Below are positions 1 through 6,030 of a stretch of 23,022 nt of DNA, one piece after another. The stretch's first letter is position 1. Every line of letters begins with the position of its first letter. The notes beneath the pieces were generated by a model that ran no database searches, was not told the origin of the DNA, and saw only the letters and a program-made list of their open reading frames with translations. Made by a program: the position numbers and the translations under genes. The DNA is from Pontiellaceae bacterium (GTDB lineage: Bacteria; Verrucomicrobiota; Kiritimatiellia; Kiritimatiellales; Pontiellaceae), in contig JAFGWS010000097.1 of assembly GCA_016937035.1 (NCBI GenBank), positions 1 through 23,022 of the forward strand. Reading direction: 5' to 3'.

Positions 1-390
1 AAACTCCGATTCATTCGTCCTGACCTAAGATTGATTTTTGATGACCGCTTTTTTGATGAACCCTCGATGAAAGCTATATTTCATCAGACGGATTGGATAG
101 TGATGCCTTATTTGCGCTCCGAATATTCCAGTGGAATCCTTGCGCATGCGGCGGGAGTTGCTACGCCAGTGATTGCTCCAGATTCGGGATTGTTGGGGCG
201 TTTGGTCCGTCAAAATCAACTGGGGATCTGCTTGTCAATTACTCCAGAAAAACTGGCAAAATGCATCGATACGGTGTATTCGAAGTCGAATGTTTTTGAT
301 GAATCGAAGCGACAAAATTTTGTGCAAAAGAGTGACCCTTTTGATTTTGTGCGTTTTATATTGGATGCCCTTCGGCGGGATGAAAATTAA
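1..390 (+). CDS. Glycosyltransferase, GT4-like, C-terminal part (5' end outside window)
   Basis: The reading frame is open from base 1 to the TAA at 388-390, so this is the end of a gene that begins before the window; the TTG at 31 is internal. The visible part (about 129 residues) looks like the nucleotide-sugar-binding half of a GT-B glycosyltransferase: a strand-turn segment (DWIVMPYLRSEYSSGIL) followed by AHAAGVATPVIAPDSGLLG, which matches the usual position of the EX7E-type loop and the conserved 'G.PVIA...G' step of GT4 enzymes. It would transfer a sugar from an activated donor to a growing glycan at the cytoplasmic face of the membrane. It leads a co-directional run of polysaccharide genes with a 17-nt gap to the next start, so an operon is likely. 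Donor and acceptor cannot be told. Family call is fairly sure; the specific role is unknown. Confidence 0.75.
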   Translation, partial: KLRFIRPDLRLIFDDRFFDEPSMKAIFHQTDWIVMPYLRSEYSSGILAHAAGVATPVIAPDSGLLGRLVRQNQLGICLSITPEKLAKCIDTVYSKSNVFDESKRQNFVQKSDPFDFVRFILDALRRDEN

Positions 391-407
391 GTAATGGAGA
401 TTATTTG

Positions 408-1088
408 ATGATTTCATCGCATACCAATCCAAGGAGTTTGGCGACCTGTTTCCGTCAAAAGCGAATGCGGTTTTTGGACGAGGTGGTTCGGTGTGTTGAT
501 TCAGATAAAGTTTCTATTGCGGATGTGGGCGGAACGCGTTCATTCTGGGAGATGAATCTTAACCATTTGGAAACGGCGAAGCGAATTGAACGGATTGATA
601 TCTACAATTTGGATGCGGAAGGTGCTTGTTCCTCGATAGTTGGAAATGTTTCGGTTTCAGAGTATGTTGGTGATGCGACGCATCTTGAGCATGTTGGCGA
701 CGGGGAATATGACGTGGTGTTTTCAAACAGCGTGATCGAACATGTAGGGAACATGCATCAGCAATGTCGGTTTGCTCAGGAAATGTGCCGTGTTGCCACC
801 TATCGCGTTATTCAGACTCCTAACCGGTATTTCCCATTGGAACCTCATTTTTATGTTCCCTTTTTTCAGTTTATGCCGCTTTCATGGCGTGCGGAGTTGC
901 ACCGATTATTTAAGCTTGGATGGTTAAAACCGGAACCGGATCGGCTCCTGTCGCGTGTGGACTGTGATCAAATTCGCCTGCTCTCAAAGCGGGAACTGGC
1001 GCTTCTGTTTCCTGATGATGTAATTCATTGTGAATGGCTGATGGGAATGGTGAAGTCTTTTGTCGTTACGGGAAGTGCGAAACGATGA
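408..1088 (+). CDS. Class I SAM-dependent methyltransferase (polysaccharide locus)
   Basis: A 226-residue protein of Methyltransf_11/23 type. The SAM-binding motif I is seen at about residues 35-45 (SIADVGGTRSFWEM, with GG in place of the usual GxGxG), an acidic strand end follows (IDIYNLD, about 64-69), and the motif IV region reads EYDVVFSNSVIEHVGN (about 100-114), typical of these small-molecule and sugar methyltransferases. The ATG at 408 is chosen over the TTG at 405 because GGAGA at 396-400 then sits at a normal distance. The stop overlaps the next start (ATGA at 1085-1088), which implies translational coupling. Position between two glycosyltransferases suggests methylation of a glycan or glycolipid precursor; that substrate is inference. 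Confidence 0.82.
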   Translation: MISSHTNPRSLATCFRQKRMRFLDEVVRCVDSDKVSIADVGGTRSFWEMNLNHLETAKRIERIDIYNLDAEGACSSIVGNVSVSEYVGDATHLEHVGDGEYDVVFSNSVIEHVGNMHQQCRFAQEMCRVATYRVIQTPNRYFPLEPHFYVPFFQFMPLSWRAELHRLFKLGWLKPEPDRLLSRVDCDQIRLLSKRELALLFPDDVIHCEWLMGMVKSFVVTGSAKR

Positions 1089-2074
1089 GGCATGTGATTA
1101 CATATCACGGTGCTTTGGCTCCCATTAATGAGGCTTGCGAAATTGGGGGTTACCTCTGCGTTTCGCACTTGATGGCTAATCCGCGGAATCGAACGGGTTT
1201 CCTTCGTCAATTAAGTGTTGCTTGGCGGCACCTTAGTTTGGTTTTTCTGCCGGTTCGGCATGGCGGAAAGAAGCTGATTTTGGTGCGTGATTTTTCAAAT
1301 ATTCCGCTGGCGGTTGTTTTTCCGCTTATCCGGTGGGGGCGAAGAGAGCTCATTTTCCTTATTAATCATAATCTGCAATGGGCGTTGGATAGTCAGTCGG
1401 AACGAAAAGCACTCCATCGGTTGCAGAAAATGGGGGCAAGGTTTGCTTTCCTTGAGCAGGTTCCGCGGAACGTGCTACAGGAGGTTGGTCTAAATGATAG
1501 AAGCTGTTATGCCTTATCGCATCCTGTCCCTGAGAACAGCATCATCCGCCGTCGGATGGGTGGTGTACATACCGTGGGAATCGTGGGTCAATATCGTCCG
1601 GAAAAAGGGACCGATAAATTGCTCGAAGCGCTGAAGCCTTTGGCTGATCAATATCGTTTGGTTTTGGCCATACCGAATTCGGAAGAATTTAAGTCCCGAT
1701 CCCGTTTTGGTCAGGCGGACTGGTTTGAACGTATCGATACCTCGGATATAAACGATTACCGGTTGCGATTGGCCGATTGTGATGTGGTGGTTTTGAACTA
1801 TCCGTCTGACCATTATTCATGCCGGGCATCAGGTTTGATTGCGGATGCGGCGGCAGCACATGTTCCGGTTCTTGTTCGGAACCTTCCAATATTGAAACAC
1901 CAAGTTGAATATCCTGTCCGTATCGGTGAAACGTTTGATCAGTTGGACGAATTGTTTAGTTGTATTAAACGTGTATCCATGCGGTTAGATCAGGGCGAGT
2001 ATGATTTCGAAAGCTATAAGGCAGGTCGTTCTGTCTCTGCGCTGCTGGAACAGATTAGGAAAATGACGGTATAA
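1085..2074 (+). CDS. GT4-like glycosyltransferase
   Basis: A 329-residue protein starting at the ATG that overlaps the previous stop; the upstream in-frame ATG at 1034 lies inside the methyltransferase gene and is unlikely. The C-terminal half has a GT-B second domain: TVGIVGQYRPEKGTDKLLEAL at about residues 163-183 is the classic first strand and helix, LADCDVVVLNYPSDHYSCRASG at about 229-250 holds the donor-site loop, and IADAAAAHVPVLVRN follows at about 252-266. The glutamate pair common in GT4 enzymes is not clear here, so this may be a divergent or inactive member. The N-terminal half (GGYLCVSHLM, NHNLQWALDS) would bind the acceptor. It sits in the middle of the operon with ATGA and TAATG junctions on its two sides. 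Sugar specificity is unknown. Confidence 0.75.
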   Translation: MRHVITYHGALAPINEACEIGGYLCVSHLMANPRNRTGFLRQLSVAWRHLSLVFLPVRHGGKKLILVRDFSNIPLAVVFPLIRWGRRELIFLINHNLQWALDSQSERKALHRLQKMGARFAFLEQVPRNVLQEVGLNDRSCYALSHPVPENSIIRRRMGGVHTVGIVGQYRPEKGTDKLLEALKPLADQYRLVLAIPNSEEFKSRSRFGQADWFERIDTSDINDYRLRLADCDVVVLNYPSDHYSCRASGLIADAAAAHVPVLVRNLPILKHQVEYPVRIGETFDQLDELFSCIKRVSMRLDQGEYDFESYKAGRSVSALLEQIRKMTV

Positions 2075-2844
2075 TGATGGAATCGATTCAGACCAGATCG
2101 CTGCTGGGAATAAATGTTTCCATTATTGATTTTCCGCAACTGCTTAATGGCATTGATCGACTGGCAGTGGCGAAGCGTTCTGCGCTGGTGAACAATGTGA
2201 ATGTGCATGCCTGTAATCTGGCTTTTGAACAACCGGAATTTCGGGATGTGCTGAATCGAACGGAGATTGTGTTTTGTGATGGATTTGGGGTGAAAATCGG
2301 TGCGTGGCTGGCCGGAATTAGGTTGGGGCAACGTATGACGCCACCGGACTGGATTAATGACCTCTTTTCTCTGGGGGAGGAGAAGGGATATAGCTTCTTT
2401 TTTGTTGGGGATGAATTGCGGGTGGTTAACCTGTTTTCCGAGACGGTGGCAAAGAAGTACCCCAACCTCAATATTGCAGGATATCATGACGGGTTTTTTG
2501 ATTTTTTCAGCGTCGAAAATGATGCAATAATTGAGCAGATCCATGCATCTAATGCCGACATTATTTTGACGGGGATGGGGATGCCGCGTCAGGAACTATG
2601 GGCGGCCGATGCTGCGAAAAAATTGGACAAAGGGGTCTTCATTGCAGCAGGGGCATTGTTCCGATGGTACACGGGTGTGGATCGCCGGGCTCCAAAATGG
2701 ATGACGGATCATGGGTTGGAATGGCTGGCGCGGTGGGTGATGCATCCGATTCGCCATTTTAAACGCTATGGGGTTGGGATTCCTCTGTTTTTCTTTCGTG
2801 TGATTCGATGTCATTGGTTTCGGGGAGATCGGAAGCGTGACTAA
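2074..2844 (+). CDS. WecB/TagA/CpsF family glycosyltransferase (GT26)
   Basis: A 256-residue protein with the full signature of the GT26 family (TagA, WecG, CpsF), which adds an N-acetylhexosaminuronate or N-acetylmannosamine residue to an undecaprenyl-linked sugar. Visible motifs: NNVNVHACNLAF (about residues 40-51), the catalytic-Asp region FCDGFGVKIGAWLAG (67-81, Asp69), the GMGMPRQELW strand-loop (167-176) and the C-terminal stretch GLEWLARWVMHPIRHFKRY (214-232), which in this family is basic and contacts the membrane. Length is normal. The start overlaps the previous stop (TAATG); a second ATG at 2077 is equally possible. It supports the reading that this operon builds an undecaprenyl-linked exopolysaccharide or O-antigen repeat unit. 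This is the surest glycosyltransferase call in the locus. Confidence 0.93.
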   Translation: MMESIQTRSLLGINVSIIDFPQLLNGIDRLAVAKRSALVNNVNVHACNLAFEQPEFRDVLNRTEIVFCDGFGVKIGAWLAGIRLGQRMTPPDWINDLFSLGEEKGYSFFFVGDELRVVNLFSETVAKKYPNLNIAGYHDGFFDFFSVENDAIIEQIHASNADIILTGMGMPRQELWAADAAKKLDKGVFIAAGALFRWYTGVDRRAPKWMTDHGLEWLARWVMHPIRHFKRYGVGIPLFFFRVIRCHWFRGDRKRD

Positions 2845-4369
2845 AACCTTACTGATTTTCTTTTTCGGCAGTTTGTTGCTGTTTGCGGCAGTCATGCCGG
2901 AAAATCATTCAGAGGCGGAGGATGCTTTTGAGTATTCTCGGTTGATTGAGGAGGGAACGGGAGCGGAGCAGTTTCATCCTCGGCATCTGCTTTATGTTCC
3001 TATGCAGAAAGCCGTCTATGGAGCTTCTCAGAGGTTGGGATATAGCGGGAGGTCATATTATTCGGCCAGAGCGGTGAGTATGTTTTCCGGAGCTTCGGTG
3101 CTCTGTTTGTTTTATCTGATTGTTCGCCGGGTGTTGAGGATCTTTTTCCGGAAGGAAGATCATTGGATTTCCGTCACAGCCGTTTTGGGGCTGTTGTTTT
3201 CGTATGGATTCATTCGGTATGCCTGTGAGGTGGAGATTTATGTTCCGGCGCTGGCGTTGCTGCTGGCGGCAATCTATTGCGCATTGCGGAATGAGTCGTG
3301 GGTGACCCTTTTATTTTCAATCCTGTTTTCTGCGTTGGCTGTTTTGATGCACATGGTGAACGTGGTTCCGGCGGTTCTAGCTGTTCCCTTGTTGTATGCA
3401 ATGGTCTTCAGAAATCGGAGGCGTGCATGGATTCACGGAATAGCGACGTTGGCGCTGGTTGGATCGGTATGCTTCATCATTCAACATTCGTGGGGAACAC
3501 AGATGCCCGGAAGCGATCCAACTTCCGAGGGAGGCGTTTCTTGGGATACCGTTCCTAAAGCAATCGTAGGGTTGGGACAGTGCCTGTTGTCCGCCAATTT
3601 TATTTTCACTTATTCTTCAGTAGCAGAAAAGCTTCAGTCATTTTTTCCATACCGTATGTTTGATGAAGAAATCTTTACTGCTTTACAGGTGCCGGGCTGG
3701 CTGAAGCTTGTTGCTCCGGTGACCTTTGCTCTAGCTGTAGCGGGTTTAATGCTGCTGTTGGTTCGATTGCTTTTTTCTTTTGTAAGGGCGCACAGTTGCA
3801 AAGAATGGAGGCCGTTGCTTTGGATATTGGTTTGGACCATTGGAGTGATTTTCCCAACAGTGTGGGTAGAACCGTCGAATCCTGAGTTGTGGATCATGGG
3901 TCTGCCGCCGTTTTGGCTATTGGGTGCATGGTTCGTTCGACAGGTTTCGTGGAGGCGGGTGTTTGTTTGGGTTGTATGCCTGTTTGGACTGCATAATCTG
4001 GTTTCCGGGATGGGAATAGTGAAGGGCAGAGAGGGCGACTATCTCTTCAGAAAGGCGGAGTGGGTTCTCCAACATGCGGGGCCGGATGATGTGATCAACA
4101 CGGCCGACACGTTCGTATTTTCTTTCTATCTGGATTATTGGAGTCCAGCTGAAATCCGAAATCTGAATACGCAGGAGTGGAACAAGGGTCGGGTAACATA
4201 CGTGCTGAATGATGTGTTTGATCCGCCGGGTTCTGTTGAAGCACGGTTTCCAGAACAGGCACTCCATGCGGCTCAGGCCGCAAGGGAATTGGAACCCTTG
4301 TGCCATAAAGTTCATGATGATCCATTTGGCGGAGTTTGGAGTCTGAACGAACCGGTGATGAAAGAGTAG
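2837..4369 (+). CDS. Polytopic membrane protein, GT-C-like glycosyltransferase
   Basis: A 510-residue integral membrane protein that starts at a GTG overlapping the end of the previous gene by 8 nt. Residues 3-20 form a hydrophobic N-terminal helix. It is followed by a loop rich in acidic residues (NHSEAEDAFEYSRLIEEG, about 23-40) and FHPRHLLYVPM, and then by roughly nine more hydrophobic segments. The last ~100 residues are soluble (FRKAEWVLQHAGPDDVINTA and onwards). This plan, an acidic first periplasmic loop, many helices and a C-terminal periplasmic tail, is that of GT-C enzymes such as the GT39/ArnT-like families, which use polyprenyl-phosphate sugars. I cannot see a decisive family motif, so a flippase or assembly protein is possible. 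Context favours a role in finishing the glycan made by the upstream genes. Confidence 0.55.
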   Translation: MTKTLLIFFFGSLLLFAAVMPENHSEAEDAFEYSRLIEEGTGAEQFHPRHLLYVPMQKAVYGASQRLGYSGRSYYSARAVSMFSGASVLCLFYLIVRRVLRIFFRKEDHWISVTAVLGLLFSYGFIRYACEVEIYVPALALLLAAIYCALRNESWVTLLFSILFSALAVLMHMVNVVPAVLAVPLLYAMVFRNRRRAWIHGIATLALVGSVCFIIQHSWGTQMPGSDPTSEGGVSWDTVPKAIVGLGQCLLSANFIFTYSSVAEKLQSFFPYRMFDEEIFTALQVPGWLKLVAPVTFALAVAGLMLLLVRLLFSFVRAHSCKEWRPLLWILVWTIGVIFPTVWVEPSNPELWIMGLPPFWLLGAWFVRQVSWRRVFVWVVCLFGLHNLVSGMGIVKGREGDYLFRKAEWVLQHAGPDDVINTADTFVFSFYLDYWSPAEIRNLNTQEWNKGRVTYVLNDVFDPPGSVEARFPEQALHAAQAARELEPLCHKVHDDPFGGVWSLNEPVMKE

Positions 4370-4407
4370 CCTTTTGTTCGCGGTTGGCGGTTGGGAGTTT
4401 GCGGTTT

Positions 4408-4490
4408 GCAGTAGCGACTTCGCTATGCGATGGCGTTATGAGTAAAATCGTTTAGAAACCGCGGATCTGCGCGGATGGACACCGATTTTT
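4408..4490 (+). repeat. Dispersed intergenic repeat, copy 1
   Basis: The first 30 nt (4408-4437) match 8409-8438 at 28 of 30 positions and contain a small hairpin, TAGCG-ACTT-CGCTA (4412-4425). After a variable stretch, the tail (4450-4486) again resembles 8452-8487, sharing GCGGATGGACACCGAT versus ACGGATGGACACTGAT. It has no coding potential. It belongs to a family of short interspersed repeats in this genome. Confidence 0.75.
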
Positions 4491-4510
4491 TCAACAGAAG
4501 GGCGCTAAAC

Positions 4511-4628
4511 CTTCCTTTTCTTCGTTGTCTCTTTGTGAAAAAATCTCTACACGGAGCAAACAAAGATAACTAAGGTTTAACCACTGATAGGTCACTGATT
4601 ACCGGCGACGCAATGGCTGCCGGAGTGG
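4511..4628 (+). repeat. 118-bp direct repeat, copy 1
   Basis: This copy pairs with 4890-5007. The inner 108 nt (4521-4628 against 4900-5007) align with four substitutions or fewer and two compensating single-base indels. Each copy contains an imperfect inverted repeat: TCTCTTTGTG near the start, and CACGGAG plus CAAAGATAACTAAGG after a short loop. The right half continues with ACCACTGATAGGTCACTGAT and GCAATGGCTGCCGGAGTGG. Confidence 0.9.
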
Positions 4629-4650
4629 TTTATTCCAGAAAAAGAAGTTA

Positions 4651-4850
4651 ACCACTAATTGACGCTAATAAACGCTGATATTCTATGGGTTACAAAATAT
4701 ATATGGCTCACTTGAATGGTGAAAAGACAGCCCTTCGAAAAGCAAGCATGGGAATCGATATTTTCGAGTGGGTTCACTTATTTGCGTCCATTAACGTTCA
4801 TTTCCGGTTTCTCTACTGCATTTTTATAGGTTGAGTGTTAATGAGTGGTC
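4651..4850. repeat. Core between the direct repeats, bounded by inverted short repeats
   Basis: The left edge carries AACCACTAATTGACGCTAAT (4651-4670). The right edge carries the reverse complement of a related motif, GACCACTCATTAACACTC (read on the minus strand from about 4850 to 4833), and a further minus-strand copy lies at about 4781-4811. No frame in the core looks coding. The arrangement resembles a small non-autonomous element or a nested repeat, but no target duplication could be defined. Confidence 0.5.
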
Positions 4851-4889
4851 TAAAATTGGGGGTTACCGCACTGTCAGCTTTGAAATTCC

Positions 4890-5007
4890 CTTCGTTTCCT
4901 TCGTTGTCTCTTTGTGAAAAAACTCTACACGGAGAAAACAAAGATAACTAAGGCTTTAACCACTGATAGGTCACTGATTACTGGCGATGCAATGGCTGCC
5001 GGAGTGG
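4890..5007 (+). repeat. 118-bp direct repeat, copy 2
   Basis: This is the second copy of the repeat at 4511-4628, separated from it by about 261 nt. Differences include a lost T after the A run, GAGAAAAC for GAGCAAAC, one inserted C before TTTAACC, and two C/T changes in the TTACTGGCGATGC segment. It ends 145 nt before the start codon of the ATPase pseudogene. Confidence 0.9.
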
Positions 5008-5097
5008 GTATAACGAAACGATCGGCTAACCTGAGGGCTTGAACCGTGAGGGTCAGGGCGTACTGTAACGTGATGGAAGGCAGGTGGCAGTTTGCTG

Positions 5098-5125
5098 TTG
5101 ACGTGATATCCTTGGTGCGTATTGT
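5098..5125 (+). promoter_or_regulatory. Possible sigma70-type promoter for the ATPase pseudogene
   Basis: TTGACG (5098-5103) is separated by 16 nt from TATTGT (5120-5125), 27 nt before the ATG at 5153. GAAGG at 5142-5146 is a suitable ribosome site. This is a pattern match only. Confidence 0.4.
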
Positions 5126-5152
5126 CTGAATATTGAAAGTTGAAGGTTCAAT

Positions 5153-5844
5153 ATGCAGAGATATATCCATCGGTTTATTGAAGGGGAGCTGGCCCGGTGC
5201 CTTGCACAGTTTCCGTGCACGGCAATTCTGGGTCCTCGTCAATGCGGCAAAACGTCGCTGGCTCAAGCGATATCAAAGGATCGGCAGGCTGTATATCTTG
5301 ATCTGGAATGGTCGGCGGATTTAAGACGACTACAGGAGCCGGAGTTGTTCCTGGACGAAAACAAGTCCCGCCTGATCTGTCTGGATGAAATCCAGCGACT
5401 CCCCGATCTGTTTCCCGTCTTGAGGTGAATCTGAAAAAGCGCTTGGTAAAGGCTCCCAAGGTTTATCTTCGCGACAGCGGTATTCTACATTCGCTTTTGG
5501 GTATCGACGATTTTTCCGCTCTGTTGGGGCATACTGTTTATGGTGCCTCCTGGCAAGGGTTTGCACTCGAACAGGTATTGGCACAGTTTCCGCGATGGAC
5601 GCAAGGATTCTATAGAACGTCCGACGGCACCGAGATGGATCTGGTCCTGGAAAAAGGGGGGCGGAGGATCGGGTTTGAATTCAAGGCTTCGGTGGCACTT
5701 TCGGTAACCATAGGTTTCTGGAATTCCTTTGAAGCATTGGGATTAGAGACGGCCTATGTGGTTGCACCCGTTGCTTCGGGATATCCTTTGAGAGACAATG
5801 TTCGAGTGATCCCCATTGCCGATCTTGATTTACTTTCGCTTTAG
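5153..5844 (+). pseudogene. AAA+ ATPase with DUF4143 domain, broken by an internal deletion
   Basis: Two adjoining frames are the two ends of one protein. Positions 5153-5428 encode the N-terminal AAA_14 part: a Walker A loop GPRQCGKTSLA (about residues 27-37), YLDLEWSADLRRL, and the Walker B/DEIQRLP motif at about 78-84, ending LFPVLR. Positions 5425-5844 encode the C-terminal DUF4143 part: KRLVKAPKVYLRDSGILHSLLG, GASWQGFALEQVLAQFP, and the nuclease-like EMDLVLEKGG...GFEFKAS. Intact family members are about 370-400 residues; here the two parts total about 230, so roughly 150-170 residues (the rest of the ATPase core and a winged-helix segment) are missing. The frames also differ at the junction near 5420-5430, so no single full protein can be made. 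These ATPases are common accessory genes of uncertain function. It sits between repeats inside a glycan locus. Confidence 0.88.
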
Positions 5845-5913
5845 AGGGCGGTTGGGTGAAAAAAACGGCTTGAAAAGATTTGACCACACAAGTACAAAAA
5901 AAGGAACAGTTTT

Positions 5914-5940
5914 TTTTCGTGTATTCGGTGTATTTCGTGG
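5914..5940 (-). repeat. Decamer-type short repeat, inverted copy
   Basis: Read on the minus strand this is CCACGAAATACACCGAATAC followed by ACGAA, an iteration of an 'AATACACCGA' unit. It matches 10011-10040 on the plus strand at nearly every base. A related A-rich segment, GACCACACAAGTACAAAA, lies just before it (about 5882-5899). No gene is seen in 5845-6030. Confidence 0.75.
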
Positions 5941-5980
5941 TATTAAAAATGCCATCATATTGCGGATGAAATGTCGTAGA

Positions 5981-5997
5981 TGCGACGTCTCGTCGCA
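5981..5997. repeat. Perfect 7-bp-arm palindrome near a gene start
   Basis: TGCGACG-TCT-CGTCGCA is a perfect inverted repeat with a 3-nt spacer, 33 nt before the ATG at 6031. It could form a cruciform or an mRNA hairpin, or be a REP-like intergenic palindrome. It is not followed by a T run, so a terminator is unlikely. Confidence 0.7.
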
Positions 5998-6030
5998 TGG
6001 CTGGAAATAGAGCAGGTTTTGGGGAAAAAG

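Larger units (their letters stand above)
4370..5152. other. Long gene-free gap filled with repeats
   Basis: No believable gene lies in these 783 nt; short frames here lack a ribosome site and cross repeats. In order the gap holds short GCGGTTGG-like iterations (about 4378-4409), a dispersed repeat copy (4408-4490), a 118-bp direct repeat (4511-4628), a core with inverted short repeats (about 4651-4850), the second 118-bp direct repeat (4890-5007), and a plain stretch with a possible promoter just before the ATPase pseudogene. The gap interrupts a glycan operon that continues at 6031. Confidence 0.7.

Noticed and set aside
405..407. TTG as the start of the methyltransferase
   Set aside because: The ATG three bases on has the better ribosome-site spacing.
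4511..5007. A complete insertion sequence
   Set aside because: No transposase-like frame is present in the core and the repeats are direct rather than terminal inverted.
4925..5266. A 113-residue minus-strand frame in the first large gap
   Set aside because: It crosses the direct repeat and the antisense of the ATPase pseudogene, has no ribosome site and no recognisable motifs.
5425..5844. The DUF4143 C-terminal frame as an independent gene
   Set aside because: Its GTG start is the deletion junction, it has no ribosome site, and it matches only the end of a known longer protein.
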